Below, in pieces: positions 13,273 through 24,057 of a DNA stretch of 64,000 nucleotides (position 1 is its first letter; every line of letters starts with the position of its first letter). The position numbers were made by a program, and so were the translations under genes. Where the stretch lies: positions 5,890,001 through 5,954,000 of the forward strand of contig NC_135123.1 in NCBI RefSeq assembly GCF_050908995.1. Reading direction: 5' to 3'. Origin of the DNA: Andrena cerasifolii (lineage: Eukaryota; Arthropoda; Insecta; Hymenoptera; Andrenidae). The notes under the pieces are model-generated. The model had not been told where the DNA came from, did no database searches, and worked only from the letters and a program-made list of their open reading frames with translations.

Positions 13273-14006
13273 TTAAGGGGTCAGGTTCCATCAGGAGGCC
13301 GAAAAAAAGGGTGCTCTTTGGAAATTTTTTACTCGAAAGCTATAACACATTTCTCGGAAAATCTTTTTTCCTTTTAAGGATTGCATCTAATACCGTGCAT
13401 CGTAATTTTTTTATTTAAAAATATTTATAAATAACTAAGTTATTGTCCATCACAAGAAGGTTCTCTCTAAAAATAAAAAGCTTCTGCGGTGACCACTGCT
13501 GCTCAAAAGTCGATCATCTAAAATAAAAAATACAAAAGAATTTACTTATTATATTATATTATCTAGTATTTGAACGCAGGATTTTTTTATCCGATGCTTA
13601 GTTTTCTTTTAATTGACGAAAATCAGACCCGATTTATGATAACGATTTTAAACTTTTACTTCAAACATCAGCCATTTTTTCCCAAATCGATATTTCGAAA
13701 AATCCTACGTTCAAATACTAGATAATATAATAAAATAAGTAAATTCTTTTGAATTTTTTAATTTTGATGATCCACTTTCGAGCAGCAGTGATTACTGTAG
13801 AAGCTTTTTTTTTTAGAGAATTTTCGACTGATGGACAGTAGCTTAGTTATTGATAAATATTTTTAAACAAAAAAATTACGTTGCACAGTACTAGATGCAA
13901 TCCTTAAAAGGAAAAAAGATTTTTTCAGAAATGTGTTATAGCTTTCGAGTAAAAAATTTCCAAAGACCACCCTTTTTCGGCCTCCTGACTGAGCATGACC
14001 CCTTAA
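13273..14006. mobile_element. TTAA foldback element, family A, copy 1
   Basis: A 734-bp palindromic element bounded by TTAA at 13273-13276 and 14003-14006. It starts TTAAGGGGTCAGGTTCC, then TCAGGAGGCCGAAAAAAAGG, and ends with the inverted equivalent CCTCCTGACTGAGCATGACC then CCTTAA. The arms (about 330 bp each) contain TTTTTTACTCGAAAGCTATA and its complement. The centre includes CAGCCATTTTTTCCC. No open frame of note. Copy 2 is at 46102. Confidence 0.9.
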
Positions 14007-15282
14007 AGTATCATGAACTACCAACTCCGGAGGGAGCAATAAGAGAAATGCGTTTCAAGCCCTCTTCGAGAAGCCTGTGCAGGATGTAATCAGCCGGCAC
14101 AGCACCACCGCTTGCTAGTCTCGAATGAAAAGGGATTTGGGTCGGCAAAGTAGGTTCATGTGGTCGTCAAAGCGGTATGTCACACGCGAGGAAACAAGCG
14201 TCAACACGTTCGCGGTTCCGCGATCGCCAGCTTATCGCGGCGAGGCGAGTAATAGACGAATTACAATGCGAGCGCGGTAGGGACACCCGCTGCGCGCGAA
14301 AAAGCTGGCCAGCGGGTGGAAACGGATGGAAAGCGGCCGACGGAAGTTGGAAGGAGTTACGGGGCTAATAAACCTCTTTACTGCGTTACGAAGGAAGCCA
14401 TCCACTTTATTTCCCGCGGCGGAATTGCCGTTTTAATAAAAACTATCGCGGTACGCCGGTTGAGGAAGGTGCGAAACGTAGCTGGGCGGGTGGGGGGTTG
14501 GCGAGGGAACTACCGCGACGGGGGTTACGTTTAATCCGACCATAATTTCGTCATTAAAGTTAACAACGTCTCCCAGGAGCCGGCAGTTACTTCGCGGCTG
14601 TCGTTGAATATAGAAATTTCGGTTAACCATAATTACACTGCTGCCAACCCTTTCTCATCCCTCAAGGCTGGCGATCCTCCGCGCGGAATTATTAATTCTC
14701 GACCTCGATTCCTCTATTACTGGGCGCTTATTCCGCGGGATATACGAGAGTCGCGGGTTCGGACCTCTTTCCGATGCGGTCGACGCTGCTCTCGGTGCCC
14801 TTTGAGAGGTGTAAGAGTAGAGTTGAGGAGCTCGAAGTGCTTCTAGTAATGATGGCAAAGGTAGGACGTATTTAAATAGTTCGGTACAACTGGATCGCTG
14901 CGTTGTCCCGTGCTGGGAAGGGTGTGTTCTTCCGTATGAAAGTGATTAACTGCAATGCATATAAGGGGTGATTTTTCAAAATGGTATATTTCCGTTTCTC
15001 ATCTTGAAGCAAATTTTTATGGCATTGACTTAATAATGCAATTACATCCCCCAGTAACACCAAACACTACAAAGTAGGCTTAATTCCTTTTTGAAATATT
15101 GAAGTGAAAATACATGTTTTATACAAAAGGGCTTATTTCCAATATGAAATAATTTTTCAGTCTGAAACAGAACGGACACATTTCCTATACTCGTTTAGGA
15201 AATTGTAATAACTGCAAAAGGTAATAACTAAAGTAATAACTACTTAATTCCATAAAGTTACCCGAACATAAACTAATTTAAT
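14007..15282. other. No gene recognised
   Basis: GC-rich to 14850, AT-rich afterwards. A line of repeated phrases (AGGGGTGATTTTTCAAAATG near 14964, AAAAGGGCTTATTTCCAATA near 15126 and a similar AAAAGGGTTTATTTCCAAAC near 15586) suggests a decayed transposon flanking or enclosing the short element at 15283. Confidence 0.4.
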
Positions 15283-15478
15283 TTAACCCTTTCACCACGA
15301 GCGCCGACCATAATCGGCGCCCATGCGACGAGCTATGTGTACGAGCACCGACTTCAGTCGGCGTCACGGATCGAGCTGCCGATCCTAGCGTCGACTTTAG
15401 TCAGCATCTCCAGAAGTTTAAAAAAAAAATTAGAAAAAATCGCTTTCGCGAAAATGTATGCTGTAACGAAAGGGTTGA
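15283..15478. mobile_element. Short TTAA element with internal hairpins
   Basis: About 196 bp starting TTAACCCTTTCACCACGAGC and ending ACGAAAGGGTTGAA, one mismatch from an inverted TTAA end. Inside are GCCGACCATAATCGGC and GCCGAC/GTCGGC-like repeats (CACCGACTTCAGTCGGCGTC, then GTCGACTTTAGTCAGC), i.e. a repeated small hairpin. Non-coding. Confidence 0.68.
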
Positions 15479-17191
15479 AAGTGTACCCACTGCCATGGTA
15501 TCTTTACAATTAAACGTGGCAAAACAAAATAACCACAAACATTGTGTTATATTTTGAAAATGGCTTATTTTTTATAGATTCCATCAAAAGGGTTTATTTC
15601 CAAACTTTTTATTTTAAAAATGACTGTTAAAAGAATGTCGCTAAATTTAAAACATTGCCGCTATCAGATGGAAGAATAAAATGAACGCGTCCTAATAATA
15701 AAAGAAAGATTTTTACTCTAAATTTTTTTCCACGCCGAAATGTACCCTTTCGAAAAACCACTTCTGTATCTTCGCAGGTTCTATGGACCGACTGAGAAAT
15801 CTCGGAAGATTCGGGGGTGTTTTCCTCGATGAATCGTAATTGCAACGAGCCTGCACAGAGTCTAAGCGTTTTAATCGTTCGTTGATCGCCCTCGAAACAA
15901 TCGCAGCCCGAAGTCGATACAGGACCCACCCTTCGCTGAGAAATTCAGCCGGTTTTATTGTGTCGCAGCCCGGACGCGCGACGCGTTGTCCTCGAGCGCG
16001 CAAAATATTATTGAACAGCTGCGAGGAAGGGAATTGCAGCGAGGCGAGCAGGCTTCATCGCGATAGCCGTGAAAAGCGTAGCTGGGGTGAAATTACTGCT
16101 AGGGGAAAAAGAAGAGAAAAGGAGCTATCTCCATTCCGCTGCTTGACTCCCCTTTTCTTTTCCTCGTGCTCGTTGCCGGAGTACGCGTCGCCGCCCATCG
16201 ATGCATTCGATAGGAACGCTCGCGCCCCTCGTCTCTTCTCCCGCGCCTCCTCGCCAAACAAACCTGCTGATTTCTCCGGTTCGACGTTTAACGGCGCTCG
16301 TCGCGAGGGTACGTAAACGAGCGAAAAAGTAACGTGAAAATTGCGCTCGAGAGGCTCTCGCGTCCTCCGTGGCGCGGGCTGGATTGATCGAAGGGTGCGG
16401 GTTGTGAGAAGAATTACACGAAATTTCATTAAACCTGCCAATTCTGCTTCCCGCCCTGAAAGGGACAGGAGAAGTTTCACCTTAAAATGGGAAGCAATCG
16501 CGCTGAGAGCTGCGCAGGCATCTGTGATTGACAAGAGCGGGGCATAAACTGATGAGGGTAGCGGCGAAATGATACAAGCTGCATTAAAGCGTACGAGCTC
16601 GACAATGGAGGGAGGGTAGCGCGAGGGAGAGGGGGTATCAGGATAGGCCGAGAAAGTTTTCCAATTTGAGGCAATTAGTTTGCCGTACGGGACTCTGGAT
16701 GGCATGCATCCAGATAATCGAATATGGGTCACCGTCAGAAGTGGAATGGGCCGCGTGTTGGTCAGACGACCATTAGAACGGGCCAGAGAGAGAGAGAGGG
16801 AGGGAGAGAGAGAATGAGGAGAGTTTGACGTGGACGCGTGGACGAGGGTCAACTAAAGCCCAGCCTGAAGCAATAGTTGTTGGAGGGAATCTCGAACTAT
16901 TCGATACGCTTAGGGCATTAAAACGTTCCTGCCATGGAACGCGGCCCTCGTGGAGAAATTTGCATACAGAAAAACGACGACGAACTCGATACTGGCCGCT
17001 ACGTTCGCTGGCTTCGAGATAGAAAAAGTAATGAATATTGCAGCGCAAGTGGTAATGCGGAAGATAAAGCGCCCGGTGCAACGGGAATTCAATTTTGCCA
17101 GTGTCCAAGGGCAAGAAACGAGGCTCTGCTTGAGCGTGCCTCGACCGACTCCAAATGGAGCTTCCAGCGCAAATAACACCTCGATTCTTTC
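15479..17191. other. No gene recognised; contains a GA-rich tract
   Basis: The long minus-strand frame 16055-16852 (265 codons) is low in recognisable features and rich in Ser/Arg/Leu. It matches no family I know and crosses a GA microsatellite. I treat it as a chance frame in GC-rich DNA. Confidence 0.45.
16784..16813. repeat. (GA)n microsatellite
   Basis: GAGAGAGAGAGAGGGAGGGA followed by further GAGA units. Confidence 0.85.
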
Positions 17192-18264
17192 TTAAGGGGT
17201 CAGTCCGCTGTGACGGTTTGAAAAATTAAGCTATTTTTAAAGATTTTTTTTCTCAGTAGATATAACATATAATGCAATAAATCTTTTTGGTATTTATTAA
17301 GCTACTCTTAGCTATACTGTTATACAAGATTGAAGTTGCATTTTGAACAAAGTCTTCTTTGAAATGCGGTTTCTCAGTAAATATGAACTGTAGCCACAAG
17401 TTGTGTTACATCACTTTGCTCGTCGTGGCGAGAGGAAGGTTTTAACGTTTTTACTTTTTTAAAATAATGATTTTTAAATAATAGTAGTTTGCGACGCCAC
17501 CGCCAGGTGGCGACCGAGCGATCGAGCGCTTCTCGCTTGCGAAATAGCGCCGCGGCGGGAATAAGTGGCCGAGGGCTCTCGAGTTTACAGATTGCAATTA
17601 CAGATTGTGAATCAGTCGCGCTACTATGACGGGCGAAGCTGAGACGGGGGACGCTAGTATTATACAAAAAAAAATTTAAAGAATTTTTTTATTGGTTTTA
17701 AAACTTAAAACGCAATTTTCTCAAAACAACATTTTTTCAACTGGTGCAGGCGATTGCAAAAAAAAACTATTTGACCAATCTGTTTGAAATTTGTACACGG
17801 TATTCAGAGCTTCAGTGGCTATGGTCGGGACCACGGAAACCTTTTTGGATTAAACCATTTCATAGTTTTTACAAGGCAAAATGTTTGAAAAATTCACCGT
17901 ATTTCGACACTTAAACTTCAAACCTCCGCCATTTTGTTAATTTTTTATCAGTAAAAATAATCCTGGTTCCGGCGATAACCACATTTACAATGATTACAAC
18001 ACACTTTGAATTTTTTGTTTCTAATATGTCGTTCTCTCGGAATCACCTGCACCAGCACTGCATCGCTTTCTCAAGACGCTCACATCAGTGCGCTATATAT
18101 TTAAAAAAAACTGTAAAAAATTTAAAATAGATTTTTTTATGCTGTGAATAAGTGTATTAATCAGTAGACAAAAGATAATTTACGTTGGACATTGCGTTTA
18201 CTAAAAGATAAATCTTAAAAAATGACAATTTTTCACGACTTCACAGTGGACTGCGACCCCTTTA
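17192..18264. mobile_element. TTAA element with TTAAGGGGTCAGTCCGCTGTG ends (family E)
   Basis: About 1.07 kb. The left end TTAAGGGGTCAGTCCGCTGT is mirrored by the right end CACAGTGGACTGCGACCCC then TTTA, one base from TTAA. Subterminal AT-rich arms with runs of T pair loosely. The interior has a GC-rich segment (about 17480-17640) and, near 17920, CCTCCGCCATTTTGTT, the complement of the AAAATGGCGG core seen in other foldback families here. No transposase. Confidence 0.78.
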
Positions 18265-18593
18265 GGGGGGTATAGGACTATTGAAATCTTGAAAAATCGA
18301 TTTTTTCATTATTATTAATTCTGAAAGTGCCATGCTTTGTGAACATTTACAACAATGTTTCGTAAAGAAATTCGAATAATTACGGAAATTATAGCGGTTA
18401 ACGTAATTGAGTGCACCGTCGAAACGGCCTCGCATTTGAGATATCGTGGCAACCATTTTCTAGAACGCGTTGAAAGTTTTACAAAACAGTTCTACTGAAG
18501 AAAATTCTACTTATCCTCTTCTAATTCCTCTTCCTCAAAGAAGTCTTGCTGGGCCAATTTTTCCGTCTCTGGCCATCGCAGTAAAATACCCCC
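18265..18593. other. No gene recognised; AT-rich spacer
   Basis: Short stretch between two TTAA elements, with no recognisable coding sequence or repeat. Confidence 0.4.
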
Positions 18594-18881
18594 TTAACCC
18601 TCGGTTGTCACACTGGGTCAAATTGACCCTGCAATTTTATAAGCAAAAAACTTTTTGTCGGAATTGCTTCAAATTTTTTTATAAGCATTATGACACTTTA
18701 AATATCAACTTTCAACGATGGGCATATATTCTACAATGTTCAAATTTTATCTCAGAATTTTTGACACTTAATTTAACAAATTATTTTCAAATAACAACTG
18801 CTTGAAAATTGGCAGGGTCAAATTGACCCAGTGTGACAACGACGTTCGAAAAAGTGAAAAGGTGCGACAACCGAGGGTTAA
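18594..18881. mobile_element. 288-bp TTAA element with twin GGGTCAAATTGACCC palindromes
   Basis: Starts TTAACCCTCGGTTGTCACAC and ends GTGCGACAACCGAGGGTTAA, so TTAA lies at both ends within near-perfect terminal repeats. A 15-bp perfect palindrome GGGTCA-AAT-TGACCC occurs inside each end, at 18615-18629 and 18815-18829, exactly 200 bp apart. The AT-rich centre has no coding capacity. Typical of a miniature inverted-repeat transposon of piggyBac type. Confidence 0.88.
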
Positions 18882-19729
18882 CGCGCGATACAATTTCATT
18901 ACACATACTCGCCCATCTAACATCATCACGCGGAGTTTAAATCTCGAGCTAATTTCACCGACTTCCGCCACTGTTCCATTTCGTTACAATTGATCACCCC
19001 GGCCTCGCTCGTCCTGCTCAACACGTATCTTCAAAAAATTCCGAACACTTTCCAGAGTAATCGATCGATCGGTCACTCGATACCAGCAAGTTCGATTGAT
19101 CGATGCTCACGGCTGTGTGCCTCGTGATGGAGCCTCAAAGTTTCCCTCGACGTGCTGGAACTTGCCGAAGATATGCAGGTCGGGGGAGCTGGTAAATTGC
19201 TAATACCACGTGCAACGGTTCGCCGAGAAAAATGTTACCGGTGCAGGAGGCAGGAATAATACAAAGGGGATCGCCCAATGTCACGCATGGAAGGTAGAAA
19301 TCACACCGGTTGATAGCAAATCGCTCCTTTCCGATGAATTTATTCCCTCGGTTGGGCCATTCTTCTCGTTGTTGCAACGGGCTTCGGTATCGCGAATTTT
19401 TCAGATATTGTGCCTTCGTGGAGGGGGGGATGATGACAGGGTTTCGCATTTTACTCGCGACCGTAAAGCGTTATTACGATTTCTACGATCCTTCGGACTG
19501 CCACGGTTATTTATCGGTTCCCATCAACATCAAGCCCCCTTCGTTTTAACGAGGTCACATTCTGTCTGTTAAGACTTCAATTCTCTCTCCTCCCTCCTTG
19601 GTTAGTTAAGAAGACAGGGCTGATCGTTACGGGATTTAATAACAGAAATAATCGGCGAGAGTTTGAGCAGTTATACTCTTAATCTAGCTCTTAATTAAAG
19701 CTACACAAGTTTCTTTTTGTGATGTCTTC
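18882..19729. other. No gene recognised
   Basis: Mixed-composition DNA. Frames at 19135-19449 and 19210-19572 overlap on opposite strands and resemble no family. Confidence 0.4.
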
Positions 19730-20138
19730 TTAAGGGGTTGTACCTAGTCAGGCGACCGAAAAGAGGTGAATATTCGTGATTTTTTTTCGATGAAGCGGAA
19801 GCATATAATTTTACGAAACTTTTTGCGTTTAAAAGAGCAACGTTTAAAGAACTTTTGGTAATTTTTTCGTTGAAAAATATTCACGTTTATAATAAAATAA
19901 CAAGCGACATCCAAGAAGCATTTTTAAAAATTTGCTTTTGCGGTGAGCACTGTTATTTGGAACCAGATTATATAAAATCAAAAAACAAAAAAGATTTCGT
20001 TAGTATACTAATGTATTCTTCCGATTAACGGAGGGAATATCCGAAATATTAATTTAAAACAAAATGGCGGTTATTTGAAGTTGAAATCATGATTTTTTCG
20101 TGCAAAAATCCGGCGAAGAAATAGGCACAACCCCCTAA
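19730..20138. mobile_element. TTAA element, family B, half copy
   Basis: Starts TTAAGGGGTTGTACCTAGTC then AGGCGACCGAAAAGAGG, continues through one full arm to the core CAAAATGGCGGTTATTTGAA, and then ends abruptly at GCACAACCCCCTAA. Compared with the complete palindrome at 31968, most of the second arm is missing. It abuts the element at 20135 and shares its TAAGG end. Confidence 0.82.
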
Positions 20139-20868
20139 GGGAATCCTCCGGTCGAAACGCTCGAAAAATAGGTGAACTTTACGAATTTTTTACAAGAAGA
20201 GATTGTAATATATCCTAAAATAAGTTTTTGGCATTTATTGATACACTCGTGAGGGAGGAAAAAAAATTTTTGTGTCATGTTTTCGGTCTTGATACATTTT
20301 CTAGGTGGCTCTTAATGCAGTGCTGCCAAAACGAGATGTCTAAACGGTAACCATGAAATTTACTCACAGAATGGTCCAAAATGAAAAATCAAAAAAAATT
20401 GTAGAATTTACAGGATATCGCAGTATCCGTTGTTGCGGCAAAAATTACCGAAACTACGATGATTGGTGCAAGCTTGAGCGAAGTAGTTCAAAAAGCGGAT
20501 AATTTTACGCACAAATATGCAAATTAAAAAAAAAACCGTGTTTCAAAAAACTATATTATAGGATGCTGCGATAGCGAGTCCAATTGCGAATCAAATGCCT
20601 GAATGTTATTTTTAATCGGTTCATTAAATCCGCTGAAATCGTGGTTACCGTTTCGAAATATCGCGTTTCGAGAAAAAAGTGTTCAAAGTGTTTTCGGCTC
20701 ATACCTGCGTTCGGAGTTTCAATTGGTTATGTGACTGTAGAATCTAAACCGTTACAAATTTCGGTGCGAAACTTTCACCAGGGTATTTTCGGGATGCGAT
20801 ATTACCAAAATACATATATATTTTAAAAAAACGTTTTTCTGACAAATTTTATCCGGAGGGCCCCTTAA
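20135..20868. mobile_element. TTAA element, family C (CCTCCGG ends)
   Basis: About 734 bp. The left end CTAAGGGAATCCTCCGGTCG pairs with the right end ATCCGGAGGGCCCCTTAA, and TTAA is intact on the right (20865-20868). Inside, GGTAACCATGAA near 20347 has the inverted counterpart GTGGTTACCGTTTCG near 20641. Non-autonomous. Its left end is fused to the family B half copy, so one probably inserted at or recombined with the other. Confidence 0.72.
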
Positions 20869-21027
20869 AAGCTACACGAATAAATGCGGATGCGAGGTAT
20901 CGATTCACCACGTTTTGACTGGTTTCTAAAAATGAAGCGCATACAAATAGCTTTGATAAATGTTACCCAACACTTCATTTATAGAACTGTGAGCGTTGTA
21001 CTAAGAATTTGCTTGATTTTGTTACAG
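20869..21027 (+). other. Intron 3' end before the 48-bp exon
   Basis: Carries the splice acceptor for the CA10-like exon: a T-rich stretch TTTGCTTGATTTTGTTACAG ending at 21027. The family C element ends only 159 bp upstream of this exon. Confidence 0.7.
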
Positions 21028-21075
21028 ACTCCGAGGCCAGCTGGGACGAATGGTGGACCTACGACGGGATCTCAG
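21028..21075 (+). CDS. CA10: Carbonic anhydrase-related protein X/XI-like, short N-terminal exon
   Basis: A 48-bp internal exon, read as [x]AC then SEASWDEWWTYDGIS plus one base of a Gly codon. The acceptor is a T-rich tract ending TTGTTACAG at 21027; the donor is G|GTAAG at 21076. The frame enters with two bases of a split codon and leaves in phase 1, which matches the exon at 56738 and rebuilds the continuous family segment YDGISGPSFWG. WDEWWTYDGISG is the mature N-terminus typical of insect members of this secreted, catalytically inactive alpha-carbonic anhydrase group; vertebrate CA10/CA11 bind neurexins in the secretory pathway (family knowledge). The frame stays open upstream only to a TAG at 20982 and has no Met, so a separate upstream exon must supply the start and signal peptide. 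I did not find that exon. The family call is strong; one-to-one orthology with CA10 rather than the fused CA10/CA11 ancestor cannot be separated here. Confidence 0.9.
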
Positions 21076-22911
21076 GTAAGCGCCTTCGATCGAAATAAAC
21101 GACGGCCTCCTGGATTTGCAGGATTTCGAAAAATCCAGCTAAGTAGTCGCCACGAGTTTTCTGCGCTATCAGCCAACGTAATCGTCCGTGTGATCGCGTA
21201 TCGTTACCGACACGAAGCCCCTCGCTGAAAGAGCAACTTAATCGTTACGATTTAATTTCCATTAATATTCGAGGATTTCGCTATCGATTGCATTAAGTTC
21301 GCCCGAGCTTAACCCCCCCGTGTCTTTCGAAGCAAGAGCTCGCGGAATAATGAGATATCGGGGGAAGACTCCCCTTGAAAATAACTCTTTCTCCCGTTCG
21401 GCCGCGAAACGCGAAGGTTAATATTGGAAAAGTTTTATGACTGGATGATATTCCGGGACGATTACGGAATTAAAGCCGCGCCCGATGGCGATGGGACGCG
21501 TTTATCTGCTGGTACACTTGCTGGGAAAACAAGCAAACGTCGCTGGCTCTTCCCGCGAACTTTTTAACTTCTCCGTCCACCCTCTCGTCCGACTTCCGCA
21601 TAAATACCTACTGAACTGCTATTTTTGCTAGCCAGGGTACAGTTAACGTAGCTCGCAACGAAGTAGACTTGTTGAAATTCTACGAACCTCGGACTGCAGT
21701 GGGTAGGTCTGGCTATGAATAGGGGAGCGTTAGACGCTAAACTTCAATGAACTTTAAATGCTGCGTTAAATATATTCAGGTCATACTTCTCTCGCGTCGA
21801 ATCGTTTCGTTTGATTACTCTACGCGGGACTAGGAGGCGTAAGTCGCAAGGCGTTGATCAATTTCCATCATGCCACACCGTGCTGGCGCGTGTGGGGCCC
21901 TCCTAATTTACTTAATTTTAAGTTACGAGGCCATCGAGTGGCTCGTGGCGCCAGCACGAATTTTTTAATCTCGCCCACCCCCGCACGGGGGTCGCTGTTT
22001 TTATTAAAAATAAGACGGGCGCCGATAGGGTCGTGCTAGAGGGCTCGGGAGCGCCGAGTTTAGCGTTGTTCCGCCATGCGAGCCAGCTGCCACAAGAGAA
22101 ACAGTGCAGTATACTCGGTTAAAGGGGCGTCCGTATAAACCCGCCGAAATTCTCCTCGCGCTACTCGTTCGAATTTCTTTTTATCGCGCCAACTTTCGCT
22201 ACCGTCCATGGTTGGTCGATCGCCGCGTAACAAGCCTGAAATATCCGTTCGTGGCAGGCGTCGTTAAAAGTGAACACGCTTCTAAAAACAGGGGAACGAC
22301 TCGGTTTGATACTTGGGTTGATTAAGACGTGCTTTAGCGAGCCCATTAGATGTAGATATTAATTTTGTAGTCTCAGTGCACGTGATAATACCCTTCAGTT
22401 TATAAATCGTGGAGCGAATCAAAGCAGAATGATTCAGTTTCTTTTAATTGCAGCTGAGATAATTGATATGCCTGTGTTTGTAACGGAACAATATCACCAT
22501 GTAGGGGGAGTTCCCCTAGTGCCGGAGGCTTAAGGTTTTTCTCAAGAAGAAAGAAATAATATTAAATTAATCTCCTTAGCTGTGCACATGCGACTGGAAC
22601 GCGTCGAAACTTAATTGTTGTTTTTTCCATCCCCTCTACGGTTTACGTGGAATAACCGCTCTGTAGCGTTTCAAATGTCACTGATATGGTCGATGAAAGA
22701 ATCAACTTTGGAAGACCCTCCAACAGTCGTTAGGAAATGTGTTCCTCTACTACTCATTTTCGTGGCCCAAGACTTGTGTGTTTAAAGTTGGACATTGCTT
22801 GAGGGAAGGTAGTGATGGATTTGAACGTATCGCGAGTATTTTTGTTTGAACAGGTACTGGTTATGATTCGGTTTCAAGTCCGTCTGGCTATGTACGTTCC
22901 CATTTCATTTA
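21076..22911. other. No gene recognised; one GC-rich inverted repeat
   Basis: Starts with the donor of the 48-bp exon. At 21879-21889 CGTGCTGGCGC is mirrored by GCGCCAGCACG at 21948-21958, giving a perfect 11-bp stem with a 58-nt loop. It could be the ends of a very small mobile element or a structured transcript segment; nothing further supports either. Confidence 0.45.
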
Positions 22912-24057
22912 GTTTGTCGGATTTTATTTCAGTGTGATGAAAATGAAGCATTACTTTCACAATTGATTGCAAAGAAATATATTGAAGCTGTGACTTGTTC
23001 TTTGACACAATGTTTATTAACATCATAAGCTTTAAAAAGCATGATTGTTTAGTCCAAAGTATGCATTATAGATGACGCTGCAGATGGATCGTTGAGGGGG
23101 GATTCTCGTGTAACAGCCCCCAAAATTTTTTTTTTGTTGTAAAAACTATTGTTAATAATACATTAAACTCTTTGGGGATATAAAGAAGCATCTTGGAACT
23201 TGCAGAAAATGTTTTTTTTTATGTCAATCCTTCTTATTATTTATTTATTATTGTAAACCTCTTCAACGATGTTGGCGGCAGGTGTAGCACCTGTCACAAT
23301 CATCTGATTGTAGAAAGAAGAAAATATTTTTGAAGTTTAATAATTTACGCTGGGACTGGACCTAAAATTTTAATTTTAGTTTCTATTTGTAATTCTTTTT
23401 TCGTCGATTTAAAGAATAATAAGAAAAATTTGTCTAAGGAAAAAACTTACTTTTTCTTTCAAACGCTATAACTCTTTCAATTTTTCATTTTTTTTCTCTA
23501 AAGTGGACCAATCCCAGCGTAAACTATCTATCTTTAAGAAACTTCTATCTTTTTTGCAATCAGATGGCTGTGATCGATGCTACACATCCCGCCAACAGGA
23601 GTTACATCGTCGAAGAGGTGGACAAGATTCCACAATAATTAATAAATAATAATGAGGATCAACATAAAAAAAATATTTTATGCAAGTTTAAAGGTGCCTC
23701 CTTATTTTCCAAAAGAGTTTAATTCAATAAGACCAACAGTTTTTTTTTTAAAAATTGTTAAACGTCAGTTACATTCGATGCTGTTAGACGAGACTCGCCC
23801 CTAAAGAGGCTTTTTAAAAAACTTTCTTTTGTTTTGCAGCGATTTTTATGAAACGAAACGAATCGAAAACTTTTTTAAAATGCCTCTTTAATGATCCATC
23901 TGTAGCACCATATATAATGCAATTTTCTGACTAGATACACAAACATATTTTTATTAAAGCTTATGATGTTAACAAACATTGTGTCAAAGAACAAGTCTGA
24001 GCTTCAATTTATTTATTTCTAATTAATTAAAAAAGAAATGCTTCATTTCCGACAAAC
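22912..24057. mobile_element. Foldback element interrupted by a second foldback element
   Basis: The outer arms pair: GTTTGTCGG, ATGAAAATGAAGCATTACTT, TTGAAGCTGTGACTTGTTC, TTTGACACAATGTTTATTAA at 22912-23030 are repeated inverted at about 23950-24057 (TTAACAAACATTGTGTCAAA, AAATGCTTCATTTCCGACAA). The outer repeats reach about 23090 and 23893 (GCAGATGGATCGTT / AATGATCCATCTG). Everything between is a separate palindrome. A relic of this outer family is at 4657. Confidence 0.85.
23093..23892. mobile_element. Inner foldback element, family G, copy 1
   Basis: The left arm starts GGGGGGATTCTCGTGTAACA then GCCCCC. The right arm ends with its partial complement CTGTTAGACGAGACTCGCCC CTAAAG near 23812. 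Both contain inverted copies of TTAAACTCTTT..GGATATAA, CTTGCAGAAAATGTTTTTTT, TTATTTATTA and GATGTTGGCGGCAGGTG. The extra 23813-23892 segment has its own small inverted repeat (AAAGAGGCTTTTTAAAAAAC / AAACTTTTTTAAAATGCCTC, imperfect). Copy 2 lies at 28505. Confidence 0.82.

Noticed and set aside
16055..16852. Minus-strand 265-codon open frame
   Set aside because: It lies in GC-rich DNA with overlapping frames on the other strand, crosses a GA microsatellite, and shows no domain or splice context.
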